Of a DNA stretch of 64,000 nt, positions 53,451-61,259 are shown piece after piece. The number at the start of each line of letters is the position of its first letter. The stretch's first letter is position 1. Below the pieces are notes generated by a model, which worked only from the letters and a program-made list of their open reading frames with translations, searched no databases and had not been told where the DNA came from. The DNA is from UBA1563 sp037440065 (GTDB lineage Bacteria > Bacteroidota > Ignavibacteria > Ignavibacteriales > Ignavibacteriaceae), in assembly GCA_037440065.1 (NCBI GenBank), contig JBBIUV010000019.1, positions 153,888 to 217,887 of the forward strand, in the 5' to 3' direction. The translations under genes were made by a program, and so were the position numbers.

Positions 53451-55034
53451 TCAAAACGAGTTTCTATTTACTCTCAACTTGCCAAGCGATTCATACGCCG
53501 GATTGTTTTCATTCTCTCCGCCCATCATCATACCGCCGAACATATTAAACACTTCACGATACGCGCTTGCCATTGCGTCCGGGAAATCGTTGTACGTGTA
53601 ATCCGGGAAACCGATCAATTGCATTTGCGCCTCAGCTCCATCTTTTGTTTTCGCAAAATCATCATGGAACAGAATGTGCCCGAATTCATACGGCACTGCA
53701 AGGGTTCGTATCCGTTCCACCTTGGGACCATTCCCTTTAACATCTCTTGGAGCAATTGGCAACGGCGGTTTATCTTTTACACTCGGATAAAGTTTCCTGA
53801 ATAATAAAAATTGATCTTGATGGAAATCTTTTTCCCATCCGATAAAACGGATTTGTTTTTGATATTGATTATAAAGGCTATACATCGATAAGAAGTAAGG
53901 TTCCCAATCGCACTGCCTTACAAAACATTCCGGAGAATAAAACTTTTGTGTAGTGCGCGAATAGAAGAGAAGCGCGATAGCCTTTGTACATGCGGTCGCG
54001 CCGCTTGCCGGGTCGCACATCATAACGCCGAGTGAATCGTTCGGCAGTTTTGTATAAGTTCTCCAGTTATCTTTTTTGAATTCGATTCCATCGGGCACAA
54101 CCGGGCACTGCATATAGTTGCCTAACCAGGTCATCATGCCAACCCCAAAGTACAAACGCATTTCTTCTTCAGTCTTAAAGGAATAAGCTTCATGCCACAT
54201 CGGTCGATTCTTCCTTACATCAAACGCCGGGAAGATGTGAATGTGGAACGCGGGATATTTTTCTTTCCGTTCATGTTCATCCATCTCAATAATAATATTC
54301 ATCGCCATTGTTTTGCGCGCGTTGTTGCCGAACCAAATGATCGGAGCCTCTTCGCTCATGCGGGGAATAATATCGTTGTTGATGTACTCAAGTTTCTCTT
54401 TACTTATTTTTATGTTGCCGCTCTTCCGGTAATTCTCAAGATCGTCAATGTCCGCAAGGTCGGGACGGAAGTGTTCTCTTATTCTGCCGGTTAATGGAAC
54501 ACCGTAAGAGAAAGCTTCAAACCATGTTCCGTATCTGTTGAGATTTGATTTAGCAATTTTGAAAGCTGCCGTTTCCCAATGCCCGTGTGAACGAAGATCA
54601 CCGTACAAAAATAAAAGTCTCGGATTATTTTCAAACTCAAGTTTAATAGAGGCGAGATCGATCGTGCTTAAATCTAACGACTCGGTTATCTTTACAATGT
54701 AATGCCGCTCTCCATAAATAGCAGCCCAAATTTTGTAAAGGCGGAAGAGTGTAGTCTTCCCGCTTTCCGGTGGACCGGCAAATAACTCCACGCTTCGCTT
54801 CCGCTGATCAGCGCACTTCTTTATTTCGCGGTGTAATTCAGAAAAAGGTTTTGTGCAGTACTCCGGGAAAACTTTTTTAGCGAAGAACCAGAAATCTTTC
54901 TTCGCTTTTTTAATGATCTTCTCGCGTTCGGTTTCGGTGATGTCGAGGACTAAATCTTTAAGCTGTTCGCGGCGATCACTTAGCTCTTGTTCGCGCGATT
55001 TGATTTGCTCGATAATATTTGAAAAACCAGCCAC
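53451..55034 (-). CDS. Terminase large subunit (Mu gp28-like)
   Basis: A 527-residue DNA-packaging motor. The Walker A is in GPPESGKTTLFRL (about residues 81-93), and the C-terminal nuclease domain has MMCDPASGA with the first catalytic Asp. It packages phage DNA, together with flanking host DNA in Mu-like phages. The start is GTG with GGAG upstream. Confidence 0.9.
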   Translation of the reverse strand: MAGFSNIIEQIKSREQELSDRREQLKDLVLDITETEREKIIKKAKKDFWFFAKKVFPEYCTKPFSELHREIKKCADQRKRSVELFAGPPESGKTTLFRLYKIWAAIYGERHYIVKITESLDLSTIDLASIKLEFENNPRLLFLYGDLRSHGHWETAAFKIAKSNLNRYGTWFEAFSYGVPLTGRIREHFRPDLADIDDLENYRKSGNIKISKEKLEYINNDIIPRMSEEAPIIWFGNNARKTMAMNIIIEMDEHERKEKYPAFHIHIFPAFDVRKNRPMWHEAYSFKTEEEMRLYFGVGMMTWLGNYMQCPVVPDGIEFKKDNWRTYTKLPNDSLGVMMCDPASGATACTKAIALLFYSRTTQKFYSPECFVRQCDWEPYFLSMYSLYNQYQKQIRFIGWEKDFHQDQFLLFRKLYPSVKDKPPLPIAPRDVKGNGPKVERIRTLAVPYEFGHILFHDDFAKTKDGAEAQMQLIGFPDYTYNDFPDAMASAYREVFNMFGGMMMGGENENNPAYESLGKLRVNRNSF

Positions 55035-55139
55035 CGGCTACAATTCTCCTCTCAAGGCGTTCCGATTGAATTTCACCATAGTTTCACCGCTTTAGAATTG
55101 AATGTTTTTGGAAGCGCAGTATGCGCGAATTTTGAATTT

Positions 55140-55192
55140 TCTTAATCATACGTGTCCGCCTCCGGCGGAATCTTATTCTTAATCATAATCTT
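55140..55192. repeat. Hexamer-like tract with a TCCGCC/GGCGGA palindrome
   Basis: CTTAATCATA-type repeats lie on both sides of TCCGCC-TCC-GGCGGA (55155-55169). A second such palindrome with a different 3-nt loop is at 61007-61021. Confidence 0.7.
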
Positions 55193-55790
55193 AGAAGGCT
55201 TCCACAATTACCTGGTAATATTTTATGGATTCATCTCCGCTGTACGCTCTGATAAATACTTTTGTAAAATATGTAGCGTTCAACTTTTCGGTAACGAATA
55301 TTTGTCCCGGCAGTAATACGCTAAACGTCGCCGGCGCGGTTGTGCCGATTGCATAATAGAGCGAATCGTTTGTTCCCATAGTTCTTATTGTTACCTTCGA
55401 CCATTCCGTTGCAGTTATCGATATGGTATCTTCAGTAAGTTTCACGGTGTCGGTGGTGGTTGTGTAGCTTCTTATCCAATCCCAACTATTTCGGACATCA
55501 GCATAAGTTTTAGCGCCGGGAAATAAATCTATTTTTTGCAAGCTGTCAATTACGGCTTGTGTTAACGCAACTATCTGCAACGAATCGATCATTGGCTGCG
55601 TTAATATTACATGAACCGTATCGCCGTTAACATCATAAACGAGCGAGGCTGTAAGTGAGTCTGCTCCTTTACCTAAAAACGTAGTTGTGTTTATAACTTC
55701 CTTTTTCTCTCCGCGCGAACCCGGCGCCCATTGTGCATGGGCTTCCATTACCATAAACCAAAACATAACAACCGCTAATAAATATTTCAT
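55191..55790 (-). CDS. Exported protein within the late operon
   Basis: A 199-residue protein with a signal peptide (MKYLLAVVMFWFMVMEAHAQ) and a beta-rich mature part ending in a short aromatic strand (YQVIVEAF). The start at 55790 has AAGGA before it; a longer ORF would read through heptamer repeats. Such secreted proteins are unusual among head genes. Function unknown. Confidence 0.7.
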   Translation of the reverse strand: MKYLLAVVMFWFMVMEAHAQWAPGSRGEKKEVINTTTFLGKGADSLTASLVYDVNGDTVHVILTQPMIDSLQIVALTQAVIDSLQKIDLFPGAKTYADVRNSWDWIRSYTTTTDTVKLTEDTISITATEWSKVTIRTMGTNDSLYYAIGTTAPATFSVLLPGQIFVTEKLNATYFTKVFIRAYSGDESIKYYQVIVEAF

Positions 55791-55810
55791 TGTTTTATTC
55801 CTTCTGTTTT

Positions 55811-55842
55811 TACTTTCCACTTTCCACTTTCTACTTGCCACT
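55811..55842. repeat. Degenerate heptamer tract (ACTTTCC family)
   Basis: Repeats of ACTTTCC/ACTTTCT. They extend over the stop codon of the upstream gene, so its last residues (SGK) are repeat-encoded. Family members also lie at 42611-42637 and 50943-50972. Confidence 0.8.
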
Positions 55843-56679
55843 GCTAAGCTTACTGTATTCTTCCCGGATAACTTTTATTTTAGAAGTCTCATCAAGTCCG
55901 GGAGATAATCTTTCGATGATCGCATAGACAAGCTTCAGGTCAAGCTGCCGCTCCGGATTATTTATCTTCGTCGCTCGCATAATTCTTGTCAGCTCGGTAA
56001 TATTTCTTTTTTCAAGCAGCTCATGTTTCAAATAATTAATTCTTACAGCGAGCAGTTCTTCTTCAGATACTCCTTTGAACGAAGGATCGATCTTTGTCAT
56101 CTCCGAAATTTGTAAACAATAACTAAGGATCGTTTGAATATCATTTATCTGTCTTACCGGAATCGGGATGATAAACTTATCGCCGTTCTTTGATTCGACT
56201 TGCACGTTAAAAGCTCCATGCATTTCGGCGTCGATAATAGCGATGTCAAGACGGAAAATATCTTTTATCATTCCTTTCAGATCGTCAAGCTGAGGCGCGT
56301 TACGAATTGCTTTGAACTTATCTGTTTGTTTAAATTCTTTTGCAAGTTGATTTCCTTGATGTTCGGTCAAGCCAAGTTTTCTGCTGGCTTCATCCACTGA
56401 GGTATTCAACGCAAGCTCCGCAAAGAACTCAAGTTTCGTTTTCGCTTCAATATCTTTTTTCGGTTTGCCCGCGTCGTTCCGTTTCTTTCTTCCAACGCCT
56501 TCGCCGTTCTTAAATTTCTCAACGCGGTATTTCAAATTTGAAAACGAGATCCCCATATCTTTAGCGATCTCTTTTTTACGATCAACGTTGCCGCGCCCAA
56601 GCGCAATGAATTCAAGAATCGCTTCCTTTTCCATACGAGCATCATATTTATTTTTTCTTGGTTTCATTTTGCTTTCCAT
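55831..56679 (-). CDS. DNA-binding protein, possible terminase small subunit
   Basis: A 282-residue basic protein with two helix-turn-helix-like segments (KKEIAKDMGISFSNLKYRVE and VDEASRKLGLTEHQGNQLA) and a long helical C terminus. Its position upstream of the large terminase gene suggests a small terminase subunit, as Mu gp27-like proteins. No firm family assignment. Confidence 0.55.
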   Translation of the reverse strand: MESKMKPRKNKYDARMEKEAILEFIALGRGNVDRKKEIAKDMGISFSNLKYRVEKFKNGEGVGRKKRNDAGKPKKDIEAKTKLEFFAELALNTSVDEASRKLGLTEHQGNQLAKEFKQTDKFKAIRNAPQLDDLKGMIKDIFRLDIAIIDAEMHGAFNVQVESKNGDKFIIPIPVRQINDIQTILSYCLQISEMTKIDPSFKGVSEEELLAVRINYLKHELLEKRNITELTRIMRATKINNPERQLDLKLVYAIIERLSPGLDETSKIKVIREEYSKLSSGK

Positions 56680-57107
56680 TACAATTGTAAATTGATTGTA
56701 AACTCAAGCGCGATAACACATAGCGAAGCGCTTCGTTCTTCCCACTCAAATCCGGTCAGCTCCCAGTAACAATACTTTTGATTGCCGTTCATGTTTATTA
56801 ATGCTTCGGTAGTCCCGACTTTGTCAATTACCTTGAACGCTAAATCCATCACGGCGTTTTCACAAAGTTTCAAAGTTTTTTTCCCGGCAGCGATAACAAA
56901 ACAATTCGCATGGAAAGGTATTTGTTTTGAAAGCTCGCCGGTGTCGCCGGTTAGCGGTGTTGGCTTCCCGAAATCGGGCATCACTAAACACGCAGCAGTC
57001 TTAATCGTATTTATCTTCCCGACCTCTCCGCGCTCCACCGAGCCGGTAGGGAAATCCGTTATTGTCGCTACATTGGTTACTACACCATCAATTGCAGTTG
57101 CAAACAT
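56679..57107 (-). CDS. Phage structural protein, unassigned
   Basis: A 142-residue protein (MFATAIDGVVTNVATITDFP) with many aromatic residues and strands. It shares one base with the next gene. Probably a head-tail or tail protein by position. No family recognised. Confidence 0.5.
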   Translation of the reverse strand: MFATAIDGVVTNVATITDFPTGSVERGEVGKINTIKTAACLVMPDFGKPTPLTGDTGELSKQIPFHANCFVIAAGKKTLKLCENAVMDLAFKVIDKVGTTEALINMNGNQKYCYWELTGFEWEERSASLCVIALEFTINLQL

Positions 57108-57227
57108 TCCTAATCTCTAATCTTTTCATCTTTTGGTAGTTCAGAATTATTCTATGGAATTGTGCAATGACTGACCAATCGCTAACTGGCAATTTTCGCA
57201 AGCTATTGGAATATCCTTTATTCATTT

Positions 57228-57315
57228 CTAATTCCTAATTCCTAATTCGTAATTCCTAATTAAAAGAAAGGCGGAGAGGGAACGATCCTCTTCAAGCATC
57301 TTTGCACCGCCTTTT
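57228..57315. repeat. Heptamer tract followed by a structured hairpin
   Basis: A CTAATTC-type tract (57228-57262) is followed by AAAGGCGG (57267-57274) paired with CCGCCTTT (57307-57314). An inner GAGAGG/CCTCTT pair lies between them. It may be a transcript-end or RNA element in the 267-nt gap between 57107 and 57374. Confidence 0.6.
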
Positions 57316-57324
57316 AATAACTCA

Positions 57325-57369
57325 AACCTTCGAGGTTAAAATCCCGCTTAGACTCTAACCTCGAAGGTT
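57325..57369. repeat. 45-bp REP-like palindromic element, intergenic copy
   Basis: AACCTTCGAGGTT (57325-57337) and AACCTCGAAGGTT (57357-57369) with a 19-nt centre, just after the stop of an exported-protein gene. Confidence 0.75.
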
Positions 57370-57373
57370 ACAT

Positions 57374-57850
57374 CTATTCTTTCTTGGCGTTATACAGATT
57401 GTACCGTACATACTGTGTGCCGGTTACTCCTTTAACGTTTACACTCATCCATCTGTAGAAAGGCAGCCTCCACTTGTTAAGATCGATCTGATATTTTGCT
57501 CCGGTATAATAAGTTGAATCGGCAGCGTTGCACGAATCAACATTTGTGAATCCGGTAGTAGAATAAAAACTTCCTTGCAAATAGTTAACAGCTTTCAAAC
57601 TTGCCGAAGAAGATTTTACTTCTACTACCCACGGATAATCGGGTAAGGTGCTTTTGTTGTAAGTTGAAAGTTGAAACGCGGTGGAGAAAGTTGTATCGGC
57701 AGAATCAACTGCGGTAGTAGTGCTGTGGAAGTAATCGCCGCTGGTTGTCTTCGTCCAACTCGGCTCTACAGCCGCAGTTTGCGCAAACAATCCGCCGGTA
57801 AAAACCAGCATCAACAAAAATGCAATTAAGAACTTTGAACATCGTAACAT
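57374..57850 (-). CDS. Exported protein within the late operon
   Basis: A 158-residue protein with signal peptide ending GLFAQ and a Ser/Thr/Tyr-rich, beta-type mature part. It lies between the small gene downstream of gp36 and the structural genes. Function unknown; not known in Mu. Confidence 0.7.
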   Translation of the reverse strand: MLRCSKFLIAFLLMLVFTGGLFAQTAAVEPSWTKTTSGDYFHSTTTAVDSADTTFSTAFQLSTYNKSTLPDYPWVVEVKSSSASLKAVNYLQGSFYSTTGFTNVDSCNAADSTYYTGAKYQIDLNKWRLPFYRWMSVNVKGVTGTQYVRYNLYNAKKE

Positions 57851-57872
57851 TTTAGTTACTCCTTTTGTTTTG

Positions 57873-58142
57873 TTAGTAGTGAAGATTTAATTTCGATTTA
57901 TTTTTAAGATCAACGTGCACATCAACTTTGTCGCCGGTGATGTTGCCGAGTACGGCTTCATACATTCCGTCAAGATAATTATGCTGCGCGTCCGTTAAGC
58001 TTTCGTTTTTGTTTAACATCTTTTCAAATTTTACAAATGGTTCTCTCATCGTATCCGGCAGAAGATTGTAATACTTTCTTATCAACGCCGCCGTCTCTCT
58101 ATCTAATCTTATTCTCTGCTTCGGTTCAACCTTCTTAATCAT
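57873..58142 (-). CDS. Small structural-operon protein
   Basis: An 89-residue helical protein (MIKKVEPKQRIRLDRETAAL). A TTG start at 58166 overlapping the gp36-like stop is also possible, but the additional residues would be made entirely of hexamer repeats (ATTAAG). No family recognised. Confidence 0.5.
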   Translation of the reverse strand: MIKKVEPKQRIRLDRETAALIRKYYNLLPDTMREPFVKFEKMLNKNESLTDAQHNYLDGMYEAVLGNITGDKVDVHVDLKNKSKLNLHY

Positions 58143-58165
58143 AATCTTAATCGTATTCTTAATCA
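58132..58165. repeat. Hexamer tract (TTAATC family)
   Basis: Repeats of about six bases, CTTAATC ATAATC TTAATC GTATTC TTAATC, directly abutting the gp36-like stop. Confidence 0.7.
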
Positions 58166-58585
58166 ACTAAAGGCGCGATCTATCCGTACAACCGAATCAA
58201 ACACATACTTATCGTCTTCACTCAACGCCGTTGCAGTATTGATAAGTTTGGTTGAACCGTCTGCGCATTCGTTCAAGAATTTCATTCCATCGTTGTAATT
58301 TTTTTCGCGCTGCAGTCTCACTTGTTCACTTATAGAAGAGAGACTTCCGCTCAATTCCCATACAACTATTTTACACAACGCTGATTTTAAGGAAAGAGTA
58401 ACGTACTCTTCAGCGAGCGGAATAACATACAAACCTTGCAGCTTAGTATCCGCAAGCGCGCAAACATTCTCAAGCAATTTGCTAACGTTTGTTACAAGCG
58501 GCGAAGCCGTGATCGTTTCTTTTAAGTTCGCTAATTCCGTACTCGGCATGTATGCTCTTAGATCATCTTCAACTATGTAAGCCAT
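58163..58585 (-). CDS. Mu gp36-like (DUF1320) protein
   Basis: A 140-residue protein with the DUF1320 features YIVEDDLRAYMP, ADTKLQGLYVIPL and a late KYVFDSVVRIDRAF. Mu gp36 is a head-tail connector-type protein. It is the first gene of the leftward late operon. Confidence 0.75.
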   Translation of the reverse strand: MAYIVEDDLRAYMPSTELANLKETITASPLVTNVSKLLENVCALADTKLQGLYVIPLAEEYVTLSLKSALCKIVVWELSGSLSSISEQVRLQREKNYNDGMKFLNECADGSTKLINTATALSEDDKYVFDSVVRIDRAFS

Positions 58586-58620
58586 TGGTTAGTTGTCAGT
58601 TGTCAGTGGTCGGTAGTCAG
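58586..58620. repeat. Heptamer tract (GTCAGTT family)
   Basis: GTTAGTT GTCAGTT GTCAGTG GTCGGTA GTCAG: a clear period of seven. Other tracts of this family: 60984-61004, 62317-62340, 62383-62408 and 63012-63082. Confidence 0.85.
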
Positions 58621-58707
58621 AATAAAACATCCTGATTTCTTACTTCTGAATTCTGCCTTTCATTTTTGCAACAAATTTATAATTGAAATTGAAACATTTG
58701 AAGCTTT

Positions 58708-58750
58708 AAAAGTCTGCGGGTGGAAATTTTCCACGGGCAGACTTTTTTTT
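58708..58750. terminator. Strong hairpin between divergent late operons
   Basis: AAAAGTCTGC (58708-58717) pairs with GCAGACTTTT (58737-58746). The inner part GTGGAAA/TTTCCAC also pairs, and a T-run follows. It looks like a rho-independent terminator but lies between two divergent operons, so it may be a leader attenuator instead. Confidence 0.6.
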
Positions 58751-58812
58751 CTTTACAACATTCTCAATTCAAATTAATTTGACGCTAAAGTTTTTATTAA
58801 CGAATTGATGAA

Positions 58813-60000
58813 ATGAAAAAAGCAACAATTTATATTTATGATACGATCGGAGACGGACTCCTTACCGCGAATAATTTTCGTCAGCAACTGCTGGATTTAG
58901 AATCGCAAGGCGCGGATGAATTTGATATTCACATTAATTCGTACGGTGGAGACGTCTTTGAAGGAATGGCGATTTATAATTTGTTGAAAAGTCGAAACGT
59001 TACTACTTATATAGATGGACTCGCAGCGAGCATCGCTTCCGTAATCGCGCTCGCCGGTAAAAAAATAATCATGTATAAAAACACAATGCTTATGATCCAC
59101 AATGCGTGGGCGCTTACCGCCGGTGATGGTAACAAAATGAAAAAGCAAGCGGGACAATTAGATCAAGTAAATGAACTCATCGTTAAAGTCTACACTGATA
59201 AAACCGGATTATCAAAGAATGAAATTATTTCTATGATGGATTCCGAAACTTTCCTGAACGCACAAACCGCAAAAGCAAAAGGTTTTGTAGATCAGATTCA
59301 AGACGCAGCTCAAATTAAAAACGAAAAAGAGTTTATCGGATTTTATGCAAGCATTAACAAATCACAAATTAAAAAGGATATTCAAATGAATCCCGAACAA
59401 ATGAAAGCTCTTTGCAAATCTCTTGGTATAAAAGAAGATTCTACGGCTGATGAGATCATCAACCACGTGAACCAGGTGACCAAGCAGTTTAACGATAACG
59501 AAAACTTAACAAAAGTTTCCGCTCAATTAATTGCCGCGCTTAAAGTTGTTACTCCAAATAAAGAAGGAACAACTACTGATCCGGCGATCCTCGCGGTAAA
59601 CGATTCCGTTGCAAAATTAACAAACACCGTTGAAGGTCTTGTTATAAAGTTAGATGCCTCAGCAGATGATAAAGCTGAATCAATTTTCAACCAGGGCGTT
59701 AACGACAAAAAACTTTTGCCTTCGCAAAAAGATTTGCTCGTCGGTTCAAAAGAAAAACCGGGCACATATTTCCGCAACGCAGACGGACTTAAAAAGTTTG
59801 TTGATACGCTCCCGGTTCTGCAGATCAATCAACAGATCACTCTACCAAAAGATCAAGCCGGTAAACCGTTGACTTACGAAAATCTTTTAAAAGATATGAA
59901 AGCCTACAACGAAATGAAGCAGAACAATCCTGCCGCTTTCAATGCTCTTAGAGACGAATGGTTCAAGAATCCTTCCGCTCCGGCTGAAGAGAAAAAGTAA
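58813..60000 (+). CDS. ClpP-type prohead protease with scaffold C terminus
   Basis: A 395-residue protein. Residues 1-165 are an S14 protease domain with INSYGGDVFEGMAIYN, the nucleophile in GLAASIAS (S73 by alignment to ClpP) and MIHNAW (H96). The rest is helical, Lys/Gln-rich and scaffold-like, with residues about 200-395 resembling internal scaffolds cut out during head maturation. It precedes the capsid gene, the normal order. Confidence 0.88.
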   Translation: MKKATIYIYDTIGDGLLTANNFRQQLLDLESQGADEFDIHINSYGGDVFEGMAIYNLLKSRNVTTYIDGLAASIASVIALAGKKIIMYKNTMLMIHNAWALTAGDGNKMKKQAGQLDQVNELIVKVYTDKTGLSKNEIISMMDSETFLNAQTAKAKGFVDQIQDAAQIKNEKEFIGFYASINKSQIKKDIQMNPEQMKALCKSLGIKEDSTADEIINHVNQVTKQFNDNENLTKVSAQLIAALKVVTPNKEGTTTDPAILAVNDSVAKLTNTVEGLVIKLDASADDKAESIFNQGVNDKKLLPSQKDLLVGSKEKPGTYFRNADGLKKFVDTLPVLQINQQITLPKDQAGKPLTYENLLKDMKAYNEMKQNNPAAFNALRDEWFKNPSAPAEEKK

Positions 60001-60049
60001 ACGCAAATAAATAACTTTTTTAAGAAATAATTTCTAAGGAATAAATAAA

Positions 60050-60931
60050 ATGGCTGAATTTATTAAAACCGTATGGTCGGACAAAATCGCACAAGCTCTT
60101 AGAGAAGACCCCGATTTGAACTCGATGTTCTCTCGCGATCTTGAACCTTACGTCCGCGCGCAAGGCGGCAACGCAATTGTACTCCCGTCTCTTAGCGCTA
60201 ATTCATCTTTCCAACGGACAGACAATAAAACGATCGGTGCGGGTCTTCCGCTTACCACCGTTGATATTGCCAAGACCGGACAAACTCTTAACATCTACGA
60301 ATATACTTATGGTCCCATTCTGCTTCGTAAGATCGATGACATTCAAGCAAACGACAGCTTGCTTAACAAACATGTTGTTGAGATTAAACAAGCTGCAAAA
60401 GAATACATCTTCACTTCCGCAGTTACACATGTTATCAACAACGTTCACGCTGATAACAAAAAACAATGGACGGGCGGAATCGGCGGCACTGAGTTTGCGT
60501 TTGCAGATCTTCGCGCTATGAGAAAAGCGTTGAACAAGAAGAAGGTATTGACCAACAACCGCTTCCTTGCAATGGATTCCGATGTTGAAGATTTCCTCGC
60601 AAAAGATGATTACTTAAAGAACTGGTTTGCAGTTAATCAGCAAGTAGTCCAATCCGGCGAGATGCCTTCGCTTTCCGGTTTCAAAATTAATCCAACCGTT
60701 CTTGTTCCGCTTACCAAAGCGGATGGAACGATCTCCGCAGTTCCGGGCAATAACGTTAAGTTAACTGTAGCCGGCTGGAGAAAGGATCACATGAACCTGG
60801 TAATCCAAACCGAGTTAGAAATAACCGGTTCCGAAGTTGCCGGGCTTATTGGTTTTGAAGCGGCGTTCACAATTCGTTACGGTTTGTTGTTAGACAAAAC
60901 CGAAGCCGGTGTTATTTCAACGCAGCAATAG
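60050..60931 (+). CDS. Major capsid protein
   Basis: A 293-residue protein (MAEFIKTVWSDKIAQALRED). Position directly after protease/scaffold, length and content (FSRDLEPYVRAQGGNAIVLP, YGPILLRKIDD, FTIRYGLLLDK) fit an HK97-fold head subunit. AAGGA precedes the ATG. Confidence 0.75.
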   Translation: MAEFIKTVWSDKIAQALREDPDLNSMFSRDLEPYVRAQGGNAIVLPSLSANSSFQRTDNKTIGAGLPLTTVDIAKTGQTLNIYEYTYGPILLRKIDDIQANDSLLNKHVVEIKQAAKEYIFTSAVTHVINNVHADNKKQWTGGIGGTEFAFADLRAMRKALNKKKVLTNNRFLAMDSDVEDFLAKDDYLKNWFAVNQQVVQSGEMPSLSGFKINPTVLVPLTKADGTISAVPGNNVKLTVAGWRKDHMNLVIQTELEITGSEVAGLIGFEAAFTIRYGLLLDKTEAGVISTQQ

Positions 60932-60932
60932 C

Positions 60933-60949
60933 CCCGTGAATAGCGCGGG
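60933..60949 (+). terminator. Hairpin after the capsid gene
   Basis: CCCGTG (60933-60938) pairs with CGCGGG (60944-60949, one U-G pair) with a 5-nt loop, directly after the capsid stop. The T-run is weak; it may fine-tune rather than end transcription. Confidence 0.4.
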
Positions 60950-61006
60950 CAGTTTCTTCTCCGGCTGTTCGCGCTTATTTTTTCTGATCACTGATCACTG
61001 ATTACT

Positions 61007-61021
61007 TCCGCCAAAGGCGGA
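61007..61021. repeat. TCCGCC-AAA-GGCGGA palindrome
   Basis: Same six-base arms as at 55155-55169, followed by the further inverted repeat CAGCC-TAT-GGCTG that overlaps the next start codon. Confidence 0.65.
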
Positions 61022-61028
61022 TCAGCCT

Positions 61029-61259
61029 ATGGCTGAGATAACTAAAAAAATGGAATTGAACAACGTGCAAAAAAATATTACAGAATTATTCACAGTCATT
61101 CTAATCAATGTGGGCGCATGGTTCGCTCCCGTTGAAGCTACGTTGAAAGTGCTTGTTCTTATTTCTACTTTAATTTTTACAATCGTGCAAACCGTTAACG
61201 TTATTATTGTTATAAGAAAGAGACGTGCAGATGCAAGAAACAAGACCGATAAAAGTTGA
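61029..61259 (+). CDS. Small membrane protein, holin candidate
   Basis: A 76-residue protein with two hydrophobic segments (ELFTVILINVGAWF and LKVLVLISTLIFTIVQTVNVIIVI) and a basic tail (RKRRADARNK). Size and two helices fit a holin, but no family match was seen. Confidence 0.55.
   Translation: MAEITKKMELNNVQKNITELFTVILINVGAWFAPVEATLKVLVLISTLIFTIVQTVNVIIVIRKRRADARNKTDKS

Noticed and set aside
55791..55841. N-terminal extension of the exported protein
   Set aside because: The extra residues are encoded by heptamer repeats and would hide the signal peptide; the internal ATG has AAGGA.
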